Of a DNA stretch of 64,000 nucleotides, positions 53,490 to 63,045 are shown one piece after another. The translations under genes and the position numbers were made by a program. Source of the stretch: Burkholderia stabilis (GTDB lineage: Bacteria > Pseudomonadota > Gammaproteobacteria > Burkholderiales > Burkholderiaceae); contig NZ_CP016442.1 of the NCBI RefSeq assembly GCF_001742165.1, forward strand, positions 1,364,001 through 1,428,000, given 5' to 3'. Under the pieces are notes generated by a model. It was not told the DNA's origin and did no database searches. It saw nothing but the letters and a program-made list of their open reading frames with translations. Each line of letters starts with the position of its first letter. The stretch's first letter is position 1.

Positions 53490-53891
53490 TCAGTCGGTCG
53501 TGGCAGAAACGGCGGGACGCAGGTCGGCGTCGGGCACCCAGAATACCGCACGCCCGTCGGGCGTGTCGCGCTCGTCGACCTCGACCGGCCGCAGGCGGCC
53601 GCCGCGGCACGGGCCGCCAACGCACTTGCCGGTATCCGGTGCGTAGATCGCGCCGTGCGTCGCGCACATCAGGTAGAGGCCCGACGATTCGAAGAACTGC
53701 CCTTCCGCCCAGTCGAGCTCCATCGGCACGTGCGCGCAGCGGTTCAGGTAGCCGTATGCGTGCCCGTCGTAGCGCACGAAGAACACGACGGCCTGCTCGC
53801 CGCGCAGCGTCGCTTCGACGCGCACGCCCACGCCGCCGTCGGCCAGCGCGTCCGATGCGCACACGCGCACGGCGTCCGACGCCGCACTCAT
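53490..53891 (-). CDS. Rieske [2Fe-2S] ferredoxin-like protein
   Basis: The 133-residue single Rieske domain has the cluster ligands C52/H54 (NRCAHVPM) and C76/H79 (LMCATHGAIY). The rest is the usual beta sandwich. It probably carries electrons, but its partner oxygenase or reductase is not in the window. It starts by overlapping the gph stop (ATGA) and ends 12 bp before sppA. Confidence 0.92.
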   Translation of the reverse strand: MSAASDAVRVCASDALADGGVGVRVEATLRGEQAVVFFVRYDGHAYGYLNRCAHVPMELDWAEGQFFESSGLYLMCATHGAIYAPDTGKCVGGPCRGGRLRPVEVDERDTPDGRAVFWVPDADLRPAVSATTD

Positions 53892-54547
53892 GCGTACTCC
53901 CGCAGCCATGCGGCCAGCGCGTCGACGTCCGGCGCGACGAAGCGCGGCGTCAGTGCGGCCAGCGCATCGGCCGTATGCGCGCCGTACGCGACACCGACGC
54001 CGGCCGCGCCAGCGCTCGCTGCCATCTGCAAGTCGTGCGTCGTGTCGCCGATCATCACGGTGCGCGCCAGATCCTGCCCCAATTCCCGGGACAACTCGTG
54101 CAGCATCGCCGGATGCGGTTTCGAGAACGTCTCGTCCGCGCAGCGCGTCGCATCGAACAGGCTCGTGAGCTTCGACTGGTCAAGCACGCGGTTCAGCCCG
54201 ACCCGCCCCTTGCCGGTCGCAACGGCGAGCAGGTAGCCCGTGTCGCGCAACTCGGCGAGCAGTTCGCGCACGCCGGCGAACAGCTCGATGCGCTGGTCGT
54301 CGAGCAGATAGTGATAGCGGTAGCGTTCGGCCAGCCGCGGATAATCGGACGGATCGAGGGTCGGCGCCGTAATCTGCAGCGCATCACGCAGGCCGAGGCC
54401 GATCACGTAACGCGACGCCTCGTCGGACGGCGTGGGCAGGCCGAGATCGCGGCATGCTGCCTGGATGCTGTGCGCGATGTGCGCAGTCGAATCCATCAGC
54501 GTGCCGTCCCAGTCGAAGACGATCAGGTCAAATTGCTGTCGAGCCAT
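53888..54547 (-). CDS. gph: HAD-superfamily phosphatase (phosphoglycolate phosphatase-like)
   Basis: The 219-residue protein has the HAD motifs: FDWDGTLMD (D12 and D14), VATGKGR, KPHPAML and IGDTTHDLQMA, with a helical cap between the first two. It resembles Gph-like phosphatases encoded next to rluC in many proteobacteria; whether phosphoglycolate is the real substrate is uncertain. It lies 5 bp after rluC and overlaps the Rieske gene. Confidence 0.88.
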   Translation of the reverse strand: MARQQFDLIVFDWDGTLMDSTAHIAHSIQAACRDLGLPTPSDEASRYVIGLGLRDALQITAPTLDPSDYPRLAERYRYHYLLDDQRIELFAGVRELLAELRDTGYLLAVATGKGRVGLNRVLDQSKLTSLFDATRCADETFSKPHPAMLHELSRELGQDLARTVMIGDTTHDLQMAASAGAAGVGVAYGAHTADALAALTPRFVAPDVDALAAWLREYA

Positions 54548-54552
54548 GCGGT

Positions 54553-55557
54553 TCAGGCGGTATCGCGCAGTGCGCTGAGTTGGTCGAGAAAGCGCCGGCA
54601 TTCGTCCGGCAGCGGCGCATCGAACTGCAGCGCCTCGCCGGTCAACGGATGGGCAAGCCGCAGCCGATACGCATGCAGGAACATCCGTTTCAGCGACGGC
54701 TGCGCATTTGCGCGCGCCAGCGCCTTGTTCAGTGCGAAATCGCCATATTTGGCGTCGCCGGCGATCGGCAGGCCAAGATGCGCGAGGTGCACGCGGATCT
54801 GATGGGTCCGACCCGTTTTGAGTTCCGCTTCGACGAGTGCGTAATCGGGCCAGCGGTCGACGAGATTGAACACCGTATGCGACGGCAGCCCGTCGTCCTG
54901 CACCCGCACGCGGCGCTCCCCTTCCGGGGTCGAATACTTGAACAACGGCGCCTTCACCGCGCGGCGGCGGCCCCAGTCGGGCTGCCATTCGCCGTGGACG
55001 CACGCGAAATAGCGCTTGTCCATCCGGTTCTCGCGGATCTGCTCGTGCAGGCCCACGAGCGCCGTACGCTTCTTCGCGAGCATCAGCACCCCGGACGTCT
55101 CGCGGTCGAGCCGGTGCACGAGCTCGAGGAATTTGGCGCGCGGGCGCGCCTGGCGCATCTGCTCGATCACGCCGAACGCGACGCCGCTGCCGCCATGCAC
55201 GGCGACTCCCGCCGGCTTGTCGATGACGAGCATCGCATCGTCCTCGTACAGCACGTCGAAATTCGCGGGCGGCACGACGGGCGTGTCGGCACGCGCGAGG
55301 TCCGCCGCCGCCACGCGCACGGGCGGCACGCGGACGATGTCGCCCAGGGCGAGGCGGTACTGCGCGTCGATCCGGCCCTTGTTCACGCGCACTTCGCCGC
55401 TGCGGAGGATCCGGTAAATATGGCTTTTCGGCACGCCTTTACAGACGCGCAACAGGAAGTTATCGATCCGCTGACCGGCCGAGTTTTCGTCGATCTCGAT
55501 CATCGATACCTGGCCGCTTGCGACTGAATTCTGGGATATTTTGCCTAACTCATTCAT
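54553..55557 (-). CDS. rluC: 23S rRNA pseudouridine synthase RluC
   Basis: The 334-residue protein has an N-terminal S4 RNA-binding domain (QRIDNFLLRVCKGVPKSHIY, SGEVRVNKGR) and an RluA-type catalytic domain with D151 in HRLDRETSGVLML. RluC modifies U955, U2504 and U2580 of E. coli 23S rRNA. It is divergent from rne; in many gammaproteobacteria rluC and rne are also divergent neighbours, which supports the identity. A start at the ATG 54 bp later is possible. Confidence 0.95.
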   Translation of the reverse strand: MNELGKISQNSVASGQVSMIEIDENSAGQRIDNFLLRVCKGVPKSHIYRILRSGEVRVNKGRIDAQYRLALGDIVRVPPVRVAAADLARADTPVVPPANFDVLYEDDAMLVIDKPAGVAVHGGSGVAFGVIEQMRQARPRAKFLELVHRLDRETSGVLMLAKKRTALVGLHEQIRENRMDKRYFACVHGEWQPDWGRRRAVKAPLFKYSTPEGERRVRVQDDGLPSHTVFNLVDRWPDYALVEAELKTGRTHQIRVHLAHLGLPIAGDAKYGDFALNKALARANAQPSLKRMFLHAYRLRLAHPLTGEALQFDAPLPDECRRFLDQLSALRDTA

Positions 55558-55958
55558 ACTGAATATAATTTTGCCCAGCCTGACGTTGAGGGTGGCCTGA
55601 CCGGCCGGCCCCGACCGAGTCGGGCAAGGCGCAAGCGGAAACCGTTATTTTACTTGCGCCGGGGGTCCGCTGCTCGCCCCTAATCAAAGAGATGCAGCAA
55701 GTTGCACGCACGGCGCCGCCCGTCGGCAAGGATCGCGCCCACAGGCGGATTCGGTCGGCAAGGCGCCGCGGTAACGGAAAGTTGGTTGAAAAGAATTTGA
55801 TCGGCAGCCCGACGGCGCGAAGTGCGTCCGCAGGCTGCCGGTTGCGAAAATTACGGCGTTGCGCCCGATTTGGCCCCGCGAAGCGTGCGGGGCTTGGCGA
55901 CGTCAAACCAGGGAAGTACACCCCAAGCGGGAAAGTCGGGCTGGATTCGATACTCCCC

Positions 55959-55978
55959 GCTGCGGCCCAAGCCGCAGC
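55959..55978 (+). other. rne leader hairpin A
   Basis: GCTGCGGC, CCAA tetraloop, GCCGCAGC: perfect 8-bp stem. Confidence 0.6.
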
Positions 55979-55992
55979 ATCTGCCGCCCGTC

Positions 55993-56018
55993 GGCGCGCG
56001 CGACGCATTGCGCGCGCC
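55993..56018 (+). other. rne leader hairpin B
   Basis: GGCGCGCGC, eight-base loop, GCGCGCGCC: perfect 9-bp stem, 15 bp after hairpin A. Confidence 0.6.
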
Positions 56019-56281
56019 CGTGGCAATGCCCGGACTCAGGCTTAGCGCGCTTTTTTGCAGCGTGCGGTGTGTGAACGCCGTGCTTTGAAGCCGTATTCGC
56101 AGGTGCCCTATGGCCGCCGGCCCCGTCTATCGGGCCCAAGCGCCTCTTCAGGCAATTCTCCCCGCCATCGTTCCCGCTCCAGCGTGCTCGTGACAACACA
56201 ACAAGGTGCGGCCTGCCGTCGTTCCCGCTCTCGCGACTGACAACCGCGAGGCGCCGGCTGCGGAGTCGCCTGGAGTCGTTC

Positions 56282-59200
56282 ATGAAACGCATGCTGTTCA
56301 ATGCGACGCAGCAGGAGGAGCTGCGCGTCGCCATCGTCGATGGGCAAAAGCTCATCGACATCGACATCGAGACAGCCGGGCGCGAACAGCGCAAAGGCAA
56401 TATCTACAAAGGTGTCATCACCCGCATCGAGCCGTCGCTCGAAGCGTGTTTCGTCAACTACGGCGAAGATCGCCACGGTTTCCTGCCGTTCAAGGAAGTT
56501 GCCCGCCAGTACTTCAAGGAAGGCATCGACATGCGCTCCGCGCGCATCCAGGATGCGCTGCGCGAAGGCCAGGAACTGATCGTCCAGGTCGAGAAGGAAG
56601 AACGTGGCAACAAGGGCGCCGCCCTCACCACCTTCATCTCGCTCGCCGGCCGCTACCTGGTGCTGATGCCGAACAATCCGCGCGGCGGCGGTGTGTCGCG
56701 CCGGATCGAAGGCGACGAGCGCCAGGAACTGCGCGAGACGATGGCGCAACTGCAGATTCCCGACGGCATGAGCATGATCGCCCGTACCGCGGGCATCGGC
56801 CGCAGCGCCGAGGAACTGCAGTGGGACCTGAACTATCTGCTGCAACTGTGGCGCGCGATCGAAGCGGCTTCGCAAAGCGGCAACGCCGGCCAGCCGATGC
56901 TGATCTATCTGGAATCGAGCCTCGTGATCCGCGCGATCCGGGACTATTTCCAGCCCGATATCGGCGAAATCCTGATCGACACGACCGAGATCCACGATCA
57001 GGCCCGTGCGTTCATGGACATCGTGATGCCGGACAACGTGTCGAAGGTGAAGCGCTACCACGACGACGTGCCGCTCTTCTCCCGCTTCCAGATCGAACAT
57101 CAGATCGAAACGGCGTACTCGCGCACGGTGCCGCTGCCGTCCGGCGGCGCGATCGTGATCGACCACACCGAAGCGCTCGTCGCGATCGACGTGAACTCGG
57201 CGCGCGCGACCAAGGGCGCGGACATCGAGGAAACGGCAACCCGCACGAACCTCGAAGCGGCCGACGAAGTCGCCCGCCAGCTGCGCCTGCGCGACCTCGG
57301 CGGCCTGATCGTGATCGATTTCATCGACATGGAATCGGCAAAGAGCCAGCGCGAAGTCGAGCAGCGCCTGAAAGACGCGCTCAAGCATGACCGCGCACGC
57401 GTGCAGATGGGCAAGATCTCCCGCTTCGGCCTGATGGAGCTGTCGCGCCAGCGCCTGCGTCCGGCGCTGTCGGAAGGCAGCCACGTGACCTGCCCGCGCT
57501 GTAACGGCACCGGCCACATCCGCGATACCGAATCGTCCGCGCTGCAGGTCCTGCGGATCATTCAGGAAGAAGCGATGAAGGAAAACACCGCGGCGATCCA
57601 CTGCCAGGTGCCGGTCGAGGTGACCGCCTTCCTGCTTAACGAAAAGCGTCAGGAAATCAACAAGATCGAGTCGCGCTTCAAGGTCGGCATCGTGCTGATC
57701 CCAAACAAGCACCTCGATACGCCGCACTACAAGCTCGAGCGACTGCGCCACGACGACGCACGCCTCGACGATCCGCGCGCCTCCTGGAAGATGGCCGAGG
57801 AAGCCGCACGCGAACTCGAGTCGGAAACCGGCTACAGCAAGCGCACCGCCGACGTGAAGCCGAAGCAGGAAGCCGCGGTCAAGGGCATCACGCCCGAGCG
57901 TCCGGCTCCGAGCGCGGCCCCGCAGCGCCCGGTCGAACCCGTTCCGGCCCCGGCACCTGTCGCCGCGGCAAGCGGCGGTTTCATCGGCTGGCTGAAGGGC
58001 CTGTTCGGCGTGTCGTCGGCTCCGGCGCCCGCACCGGTTGCTCCGGCACCGGCGAAGGAACAGGCAGCCCGCCCGGCTCGTGAACGTACCGAGAAGACCG
58101 AGCAGCGCGGCGGCGATCGCAACCGCAACCGTCGCGGCGGCGCCCAGCAGGCGCAAGGCGGCCGCGACCAGGCCGCGGCAGGCCGTGGCCAGCCGCAACG
58201 CCTGGAACGCGAAGGCAAGGAAGCGCGCGAACCGCGTGAAGGCCGCGAGCCGCGCGAGGGTCGTGAACCGCGTGAAGGTCGCGAGACCCGTGAAGGCCGT
58301 GAAAATCGCGAAGGTCGCGAGGGCCGTGGCCAGCGCGAAGGTCGCGAACCGCGTGAGCCGCGTGAAAGCCGTGAGCCGCGCGAACCGCGCGAGAACCGCG
58401 AACCGCGCGAACGTGCCGAGCAGCCGGAAGCCGTTGACGCGGCCGGCCGTGGCGAGCGCCAGGAACGCGGCGAGCGTCGCGAACGCCGCAAGCCGACCCA
58501 GCATGCGGCCACGCTCGAGACCGTCACCCGTGGCGAAAACCATCCGGAATCGGAAGCCGACAAGGTTGTCGCGGAAGCGCTGCCCGGCGCCGACCTGGCA
58601 GCCGATGCGGAAGCTGTCGCGCGTGACGGCGAGGAACGCCGCCGCCGCCGTCGCGGCCGCCGCGGCGGTCGTCGCGAACGCGAGGAAGACGGCGCAGTCG
58701 TCGACCAGGCCGAGCAAGGCACGGATGACGTGAGCGCAGCACAAACCGCGGCGCCGGAAGCACCGGCCGCTGTCGAACCGGCCCACACGGCCGCATCGGC
58801 AGTCGTCGCGGCCGTGGCCACGGTGAGCGCCGTCGTCGTCGAAGCTGCGGTCGAGCAGCATGCCGAACCGGTTGCACCGGCCGCGGTCGAGCCGCAACCG
58901 GCACCGGTACACGTCGAAGCGGCTCCGGCTGCTCCGGTCGAACCGGCCGTTGCCGTCCAGGCAGCGGAACCGGCACCGGTCGCACCGGCCGTCGACACGG
59001 AAGCCGGCCCGGCTCCGGTCGCCGTTTCGCCGACCGACGCGTTCGAAGTGCCGCAAGTGCCGGCCGCTGTCGAGGCGCCGCAGTCCGCGCCCGTCGAGCA
59101 AGCCGCACCGGCGGTGGTGACCGAAGCCGCTCCGGTGGCTGTCGAACCCGTGCACGTCGAACCGGCGCACATCGAACCGGCACCGGTCGCGGCCGTCGCC

Positions 59201-59431
59201 GCGCCGGCTCCCGCTCCCGCGCAACCGGCAGCCGCGCCCGCTTCGGCGAGCCTGGATGTCGTGCTGGAGCAGGCTGGTCTCGTCTGGGTGAACACGGACG
59301 CCGGCAAGTTCGCCGCTGCGCAGGAAGCCGCGTCGCAACTCCCGCGTCCGGCTCGCGTGCCGCGCGAACGCAAGGTGCTGCCGCCGGCCGATACGGCCCC
59401 GATGCAGCAGGTCGAAACGACGCACCACTAA
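56282..59431 (+). CDS. rne: Ribonuclease E with arginine-rich repeat scaffold
   Basis: The 1049-residue endoribonuclease initiates mRNA decay and rRNA/tRNA processing. The catalytic half has the S1 domain, D303 (AIDVNSARATKG) and D346 (LIVIDFIDME), numbered as in E. coli, and the zinc-link cysteines C404 and C407 (TCPRCNG). The C-terminal half is disordered: a REPREGRE-type repeat block at about residues 644-716, an arginine-rich patch (ERRRRRRGRRGGRRERE, about 785), then a long Pro/Val/Ala/Glu tract. This scaffold would bind RNA and degradosome partners. It ends at a strong terminator. Confidence 0.97.
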   Translation: MKRMLFNATQQEELRVAIVDGQKLIDIDIETAGREQRKGNIYKGVITRIEPSLEACFVNYGEDRHGFLPFKEVARQYFKEGIDMRSARIQDALREGQELIVQVEKEERGNKGAALTTFISLAGRYLVLMPNNPRGGGVSRRIEGDERQELRETMAQLQIPDGMSMIARTAGIGRSAEELQWDLNYLLQLWRAIEAASQSGNAGQPMLIYLESSLVIRAIRDYFQPDIGEILIDTTEIHDQARAFMDIVMPDNVSKVKRYHDDVPLFSRFQIEHQIETAYSRTVPLPSGGAIVIDHTEALVAIDVNSARATKGADIEETATRTNLEAADEVARQLRLRDLGGLIVIDFIDMESAKSQREVEQRLKDALKHDRARVQMGKISRFGLMELSRQRLRPALSEGSHVTCPRCNGTGHIRDTESSALQVLRIIQEEAMKENTAAIHCQVPVEVTAFLLNEKRQEINKIESRFKVGIVLIPNKHLDTPHYKLERLRHDDARLDDPRASWKMAEEAARELESETGYSKRTADVKPKQEAAVKGITPERPAPSAAPQRPVEPVPAPAPVAAASGGFIGWLKGLFGVSSAPAPAPVAPAPAKEQAARPARERTEKTEQRGGDRNRNRRGGAQQAQGGRDQAAAGRGQPQRLEREGKEAREPREGREPREGREPREGRETREGRENREGREGRGQREGREPREPRESREPREPRENREPRERAEQPEAVDAAGRGERQERGERRERRKPTQHAATLETVTRGENHPESEADKVVAEALPGADLAADAEAVARDGEERRRRRRGRRGGRREREEDGAVVDQAEQGTDDVSAAQTAAPEAPAAVEPAHTAASAVVAAVATVSAVVVEAAVEQHAEPVAPAAVEPQPAPVHVEAAPAAPVEPAVAVQAAEPAPVAPAVDTEAGPAPVAVSPTDAFEVPQVPAAVEAPQSAPVEQAAPAVVTEAAPVAVEPVHVEPAHIEPAPVAAVAAPAPAPAQPAAAPASASLDVVLEQAGLVWVNTDAGKFAAAQEAASQLPRPARVPRERKVLPPADTAPMQQVETTHH
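58211..58430 (+). repeat. In-frame repeat encoding REPREGRE-like units in RNase E
   Basis: A unit of about 18-24 bp around CCGCGTGAAGGCCGCGAG recurs roughly ten times with synonymous and single-residue changes, giving an alternating Arg/Glu block of about 73 residues. Such repeats tend to vary in length between strains. Confidence 0.85.
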
Positions 59432-59452
59432 CCGGCGCGTCGCCCGACCAGG

Positions 59453-59478
59453 AAAAGCCCGCCTCCGGCGGGCTTTTT
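59453..59478 (+). terminator. Terminator after rne
   Basis: AAAAGCCCGCC, TCC, GGCGGGCTTTTTC, about 20 bp past the rne stop. Confidence 0.93.
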
Positions 59479-59562
59479 CATGTCCGCGCTGCGGGTTTCC
59501 GCCCACCGGCCCTACCGGCCGCTTGCGGCTAAAATACAGGTCTGGCTCGCACTTCTTTCAAC

Positions 59563-60675
59563 ATGTCCCGACGCATCATTCCTCTCGCCGACGTCAGCGG
59601 GATGCCGGACGTCTCCGGCGTCGCGCATGCCCCTGACGGCACACTGGCCGACACGTTCGCCAGGCCGCTGCGCGACCTGCGCATTTCGGTGACGGATCGC
59701 TGCAACTTCCGCTGCGTGTACTGCATGCCGCGCGCGGTCTTCGACAAGGACTATCCGTTCCTGCCACACAGCGCGCTGCTCACGCACGAGGAAATCGAAC
59801 GCGTGGCGCGGCTCTTTGTCGCACACGGCGTCGAGAAGATCCGCATCACGGGCGGCGAACCGCTGCTGCGCAAGAATCTCGAATTCCTGATCGAGCGCCT
59901 CGCGCGCCTGACGACACACAACGGCCGCCCGCTCGACCTGACGCTGACGACCAACGGCTCGCTGCTCGCGCGCAAGGCGCGCGCACTGAAGGACGCCGGA
60001 CTCACGCGCGTGACGGTCAGCCTCGACGCGCTCGACGATGCGCTGTTCAAGCGCATGAACGATGCCGAGTTCGCGAGCGCCGACGTGCTCGACGGCATCT
60101 TCGCCGCGCAGGCCGCGGGCCTCGCGCCCGTCAAGGTCAACATGGTCGTGAAGCGCGGCACCAACGACAGCGAGATCCTGCCGATGGCCGAGCGCTTCCG
60201 CGGCACCGGCGTGATCCTGCGCTTCATCGAATACATGGACGTCGGCACGTCGAACGGCTGGAACATGACCGAGGTGCTGCCGTCGGCGGACGTCGTCGCG
60301 CGAATCGCCGAGCATTTCCCGCTCGTGCCGCTCGAGCCGCACACGGCGGCCGAGACCGCGCAGCGCTGGGGCTATGCGGACGGCAGCGGCGAAATCGGCG
60401 TGATCTCGAGCGTCACGCAGGCCTTCTGTGGCGACTGCACGCGCGCGCGGCTGTCGACCGAAGGCAAGCTGTACCTGTGCCTGTTCGCGTCGACGGGCCA
60501 CGACCTGCGCGCACTCGTGCGCGGCGGCGCGAGCGACGCCGAGATCGCGACCGCTATCGCCCGCATCTGGCAGGCCCGCACCGACCGCTATTCGCAACTG
60601 CGCGGCAACGCACCGGCCGAATCCGCGCCCGACGGCACGGGCAAGCGCGTCGAAATGTCGTATATCGGCGGCTGA
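59563..60675 (+). CDS. moaA: GTP 3',8-cyclase MoaA
   Basis: The 370-residue radical-SAM enzyme begins molybdenum cofactor synthesis by cyclising GTP. The N-terminal cluster cysteines are C47, C51 and C54 ([10 protein letters not shown]). The C-terminal cluster has C289, C292 and C306 ([19 protein letters not shown]). The protein ends in the conserved Gly-Gly (MSYIGG). An N-terminal extension of about 30 residues precedes the usual family start. It is first of moaA-mobA-moeA on one strand. Confidence 0.97.
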   Translation: MSRRIIPLADVSGMPDVSGVAHAPDGTLADTFARPLRDLRISVTDRCNFRCVYCMPRAVFDKDYPFLPHSALLTHEEIERVARLFVAHGVEKIRITGGEPLLRKNLEFLIERLARLTTHNGRPLDLTLTTNGSLLARKARALKDAGLTRVTVSLDALDDALFKRMNDAEFASADVLDGIFAAQAAGLAPVKVNMVVKRGTNDSEILPMAERFRGTGVILRFIEYMDVGTSNGWNMTEVLPSADVVARIAEHFPLVPLEPHTAAETAQRWGYADGSGEIGVISSVTQAFCGDCTRARLSTEGKLYLCLFASTGHDLRALVRGGASDAEIATAIARIWQARTDRYSQLRGNAPAESAPDGTGKRVEMSYIGG

Positions 60676-60703
60676 CGCGCGCCGCCCCGTTCACCCTCGC
60701 ACG

Positions 60704-61321
60704 ATGCCCGCTTCCGCCTCCCCCTCGATCGCCGGCCTGCTGCTCGCAGGCGGGCGCGCCACGCGCATGGACGGCGTCGACAAGGGCCTGCAACTGCTCG
60801 ACGGCACGCCGCTCGCGCTGCATGTGCTGCACCGGCTCTCGCCACAGGTCGACGAGACGCTGATCAGCGCGAATCGCCACGCCGACCGCTATGCCGAACT
60901 CGGCGCGCCGTTCGACGCGCGTATCGTGGCCGACGAAACGCCCGATTTCCCCGGCCCGCTCGCGGGCCTGCTCGCCGGCATGCGGGCGGCACGCGCGCCG
61001 CTCGTCGCGTGTTCGCCGTGCGATACACCCTATTTGCCCGCCGACCTCGTCGCGCGGCTGCATGCGGCGCTCGACGCGCAACAGGCCGACATCGCGATGG
61101 CGGTGACCATCGACGCCGAAAGCACACGCTCGCCGCAGCCTACTTTCGCGTTACTGCGCACGGCGCTGGCCGACGATCTCGCCGCCCGGCTCGCGGCCGG
61201 CGACCGCAAGGTCCGTGCGTGGTACGCACGCCACAAGACGGTCGAAGTCGAGTTTCGCGACGAGCGTGCGTTTTACAATGCCAACTCCTGGCAGGAACTC
61301 GCCGCGCTGGCCCGCCGCTGA
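60704..61321 (+). CDS. mobA: Molybdenum cofactor guanylyltransferase MobA
   Basis: The 205-residue nucleotidyltransferase attaches GMP to molybdopterin. It has the GTP-binding GLLLAGGRATRMDGVDKGLQ, GPLAGLLAGM and CSPCDTPYLPADLV. It starts 28 bp after moaA, and its product forms the bis-MGD cofactor used by DMSO-reductase-family enzymes. Confidence 0.95.
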   Translation: MPASASPSIAGLLLAGGRATRMDGVDKGLQLLDGTPLALHVLHRLSPQVDETLISANRHADRYAELGAPFDARIVADETPDFPGPLAGLLAGMRAARAPLVACSPCDTPYLPADLVARLHAALDAQQADIAMAVTIDAESTRSPQPTFALLRTALADDLAARLAAGDRKVRAWYARHKTVEVEFRDERAFYNANSWQELAALARR

Positions 61322-61432
61322 CGGCGCCCGCGCCGTTCCCGCCCGGCGCCCACCGCACGCGAAACCCGCGCCCAGGCACCCCCTCGCGCCACCGGCCACG
61401 AACCCGATACGCCTTGCGGCGCAGTCCGACTG

Positions 61433-62731
61433 ATGATCACGCAATCCTCGCCCGCTCCCCGAACCGCACCCGATTCCGATGCTCCGCTGTCGCTCGCCGA
61501 CGCGCAGGCGCTCGCGTGCCGCTTCGCGGTGCCCGTCGATGCATGTGACACGGTGACGCTGCGCGACGCGCTCGACCGCGTGCTCGCGGCCGACGTGAGC
61601 CCGCCGTTCGACATCCCCGCGTACGACAACTCGGCGATGGACGGTTATGCGTTCGACGGCGGCGCCGGTGCTCACGCGTCGCCGCAGGGTGACGTTGCGA
61701 TGACGGTCATCGGCACCGCGTTCGCGGGCCATCCGTTCGACGGCACGGTAGCGGCCGGTTCGTGCGTGCGCATCATGACGGGCGCGCCGATGCCGGCCGG
61801 ATGCGACACGGTGATTCCGCAGGAACACGTGCGCGTGGACGGCGACACGATCCGCTTCGCCGCACACGACGTCGTGCGCGGCGCGAACTGCCGCAAGGCC
61901 GGCGAGGATCTCGCGCGCGGCGCCTGCGCGCTCGCCGCGGGCCGCATCCTGCGGCCGTCCGATCTCGGCCTGCTCGCGTCGTTCGGCATGACCGACGTCA
62001 CGGTGCGCCGGCGCGTGCGCGTCGCCGTGTTCTCGACCGGCGACGAATTGTGCGAGCCCGGCGAACCGCTCGGCCGCGGCGCACTGTACGACAGCAATCG
62101 CGGAATGCTGATCGCGATGCTCGAAAGGCTGCATGTCGACGCGATCGATCTTGGCATCGTCCGCGACGACCCGGCCGCGCTCGAAGCCGCATTGCGCGAC
62201 GCCGTCGCCGCGCAGGCCGACGCGGTGATCACGTCGGGTGGCGTATCGGTCGGCGAAGCCGACTTCACGCGCGACGTGATGGCACGGCTCGGCGACGTGA
62301 CGTTCGCGAGCCTCGCGCTGCGGCCCGGCCGGCCGCTTGCGTGCGGCACGCTCGCACGCGCGGCCGACGGCGCCGGTCACGCGCTGTTCTTCGGGCTGCC
62401 CGGCAATCCGGTCGCGTCCGCCGTAACGTTCTACGCGATCGTGCGTCCCGCGTTGCTGACGCTCGCCGGCGCACAGGCGCTGCCGACGGCGATGTACACG
62501 GCAATCAGCACGCATGCGCTGAAAACGCGTCCGGGCCGCACCGAATACCTGCGCGGCATCGCGACGCGCGCCGCCGACGGCCGCTGGCACGTCGCGCCGG
62601 CCGGTTCGCAGAGCTCCGCATCGCTGAGCGGCCTCGCGGCCGCCAATTGTTTCATCGTCCTGGGTCACGATACCGCGGCGGTCGACGCGGGCACCCCGGT
62701 CGACATCCTGCCGCTCGACGGCCTGATCTGA
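61433..62731 (+). CDS. moeA: Molybdopterin molybdenumtransferase MoeA
   Basis: The 432-residue enzyme inserts molybdate into adenylylated molybdopterin. It has the N-terminal MoeA domains (FDIPAYDNSAMDGYA, VRIMTGAPMPAGCDTV) and the MoCF domain (FSTGDELCEPGEPL, ITSGGVSVGEADF, FGLPGNPVASAVTF). It lies 111 bp after mobA and is followed by a small membrane-protein gene. Confidence 0.97.
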   Translation: MITQSSPAPRTAPDSDAPLSLADAQALACRFAVPVDACDTVTLRDALDRVLAADVSPPFDIPAYDNSAMDGYAFDGGAGAHASPQGDVAMTVIGTAFAGHPFDGTVAAGSCVRIMTGAPMPAGCDTVIPQEHVRVDGDTIRFAAHDVVRGANCRKAGEDLARGACALAAGRILRPSDLGLLASFGMTDVTVRRRVRVAVFSTGDELCEPGEPLGRGALYDSNRGMLIAMLERLHVDAIDLGIVRDDPAALEAALRDAVAAQADAVITSGGVSVGEADFTRDVMARLGDVTFASLALRPGRPLACGTLARAADGAGHALFFGLPGNPVASAVTFYAIVRPALLTLAGAQALPTAMYTAISTHALKTRPGRTEYLRGIATRAADGRWHVAPAGSQSSASLSGLAAANCFIVLGHDTAAVDAGTPVDILPLDGLI

Positions 62732-62769
62732 ATTCCACTATCGGCATATCTCTACGGGGCAATCCACAC

Positions 62770-63045
62770 ATGAAGAAACAAATCTCGTCGATCGCCGCGG
62801 GGCAGACCGCGAAAGCGTTGATCCTCGTCTACCTGACGTTCAGCGTACCGATCGTGCTGCTCGGCATTCTCGTCGCGTACATCCGCTACGGCATGGTCGA
62901 ACTGAGCACGATCCTGAGCGCGCTGCTGTTGAACGCGATCCTCGGCTTCGTGCTGCTGTGGATCGCGTGCCACGCGTACAACTGGGTCGCGTCGCGCTTC
63001 GGCGGCATCGAGATCGTGCTGTCCGATCCGCCGGAGGAAGCGTGA
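62770..63045 (+). CDS. Small membrane protein (DUF3566-like)
   Basis: The 91-residue protein has two transmembrane helices (about 15-40 and 45-67) and a short C-terminal tail with RFGGIEIVLSD. The two-helix layout and the GGIEIVLSD-type end recall DUF3566 proteins, but I am not certain. Its stop overlaps the next start as GTGA, so it is coupled to the acetyltransferase gene. Confidence 0.72.
   Translation: MKKQISSIAAGQTAKALILVYLTFSVPIVLLGILVAYIRYGMVELSTILSALLLNAILGFVLLWIACHAYNWVASRFGGIEIVLSDPPEEA

Larger units (their letters stand above)
55558..56281. other. rluC/rne divergent region with long rne leader
   Basis: About 720 bp with no gene I can support. It contains two strong hairpins in tandem (55959-55978 and 55993-56018), about 265-320 bp upstream of the rne start codon. 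RNase E mRNA has a long, structured, autoregulatory leader in E. coli, so the same is plausible here. I cannot assign a promoter with confidence. Confidence 0.6.

Noticed and set aside
58211..58430. CRISPR-like repeats in rne
   Set aside because: The repeats are short, in frame and without unique spacers; they encode an Arg/Glu block of RNase E.
56108..59506. An 1132-codon open frame on the strand opposite rne
   Set aside because: It mirrors the repeat-rich rne codons. Its low-complexity Phe/Ala/Arg runs arise from the complementary frame, and it has no ribosome site or family match.
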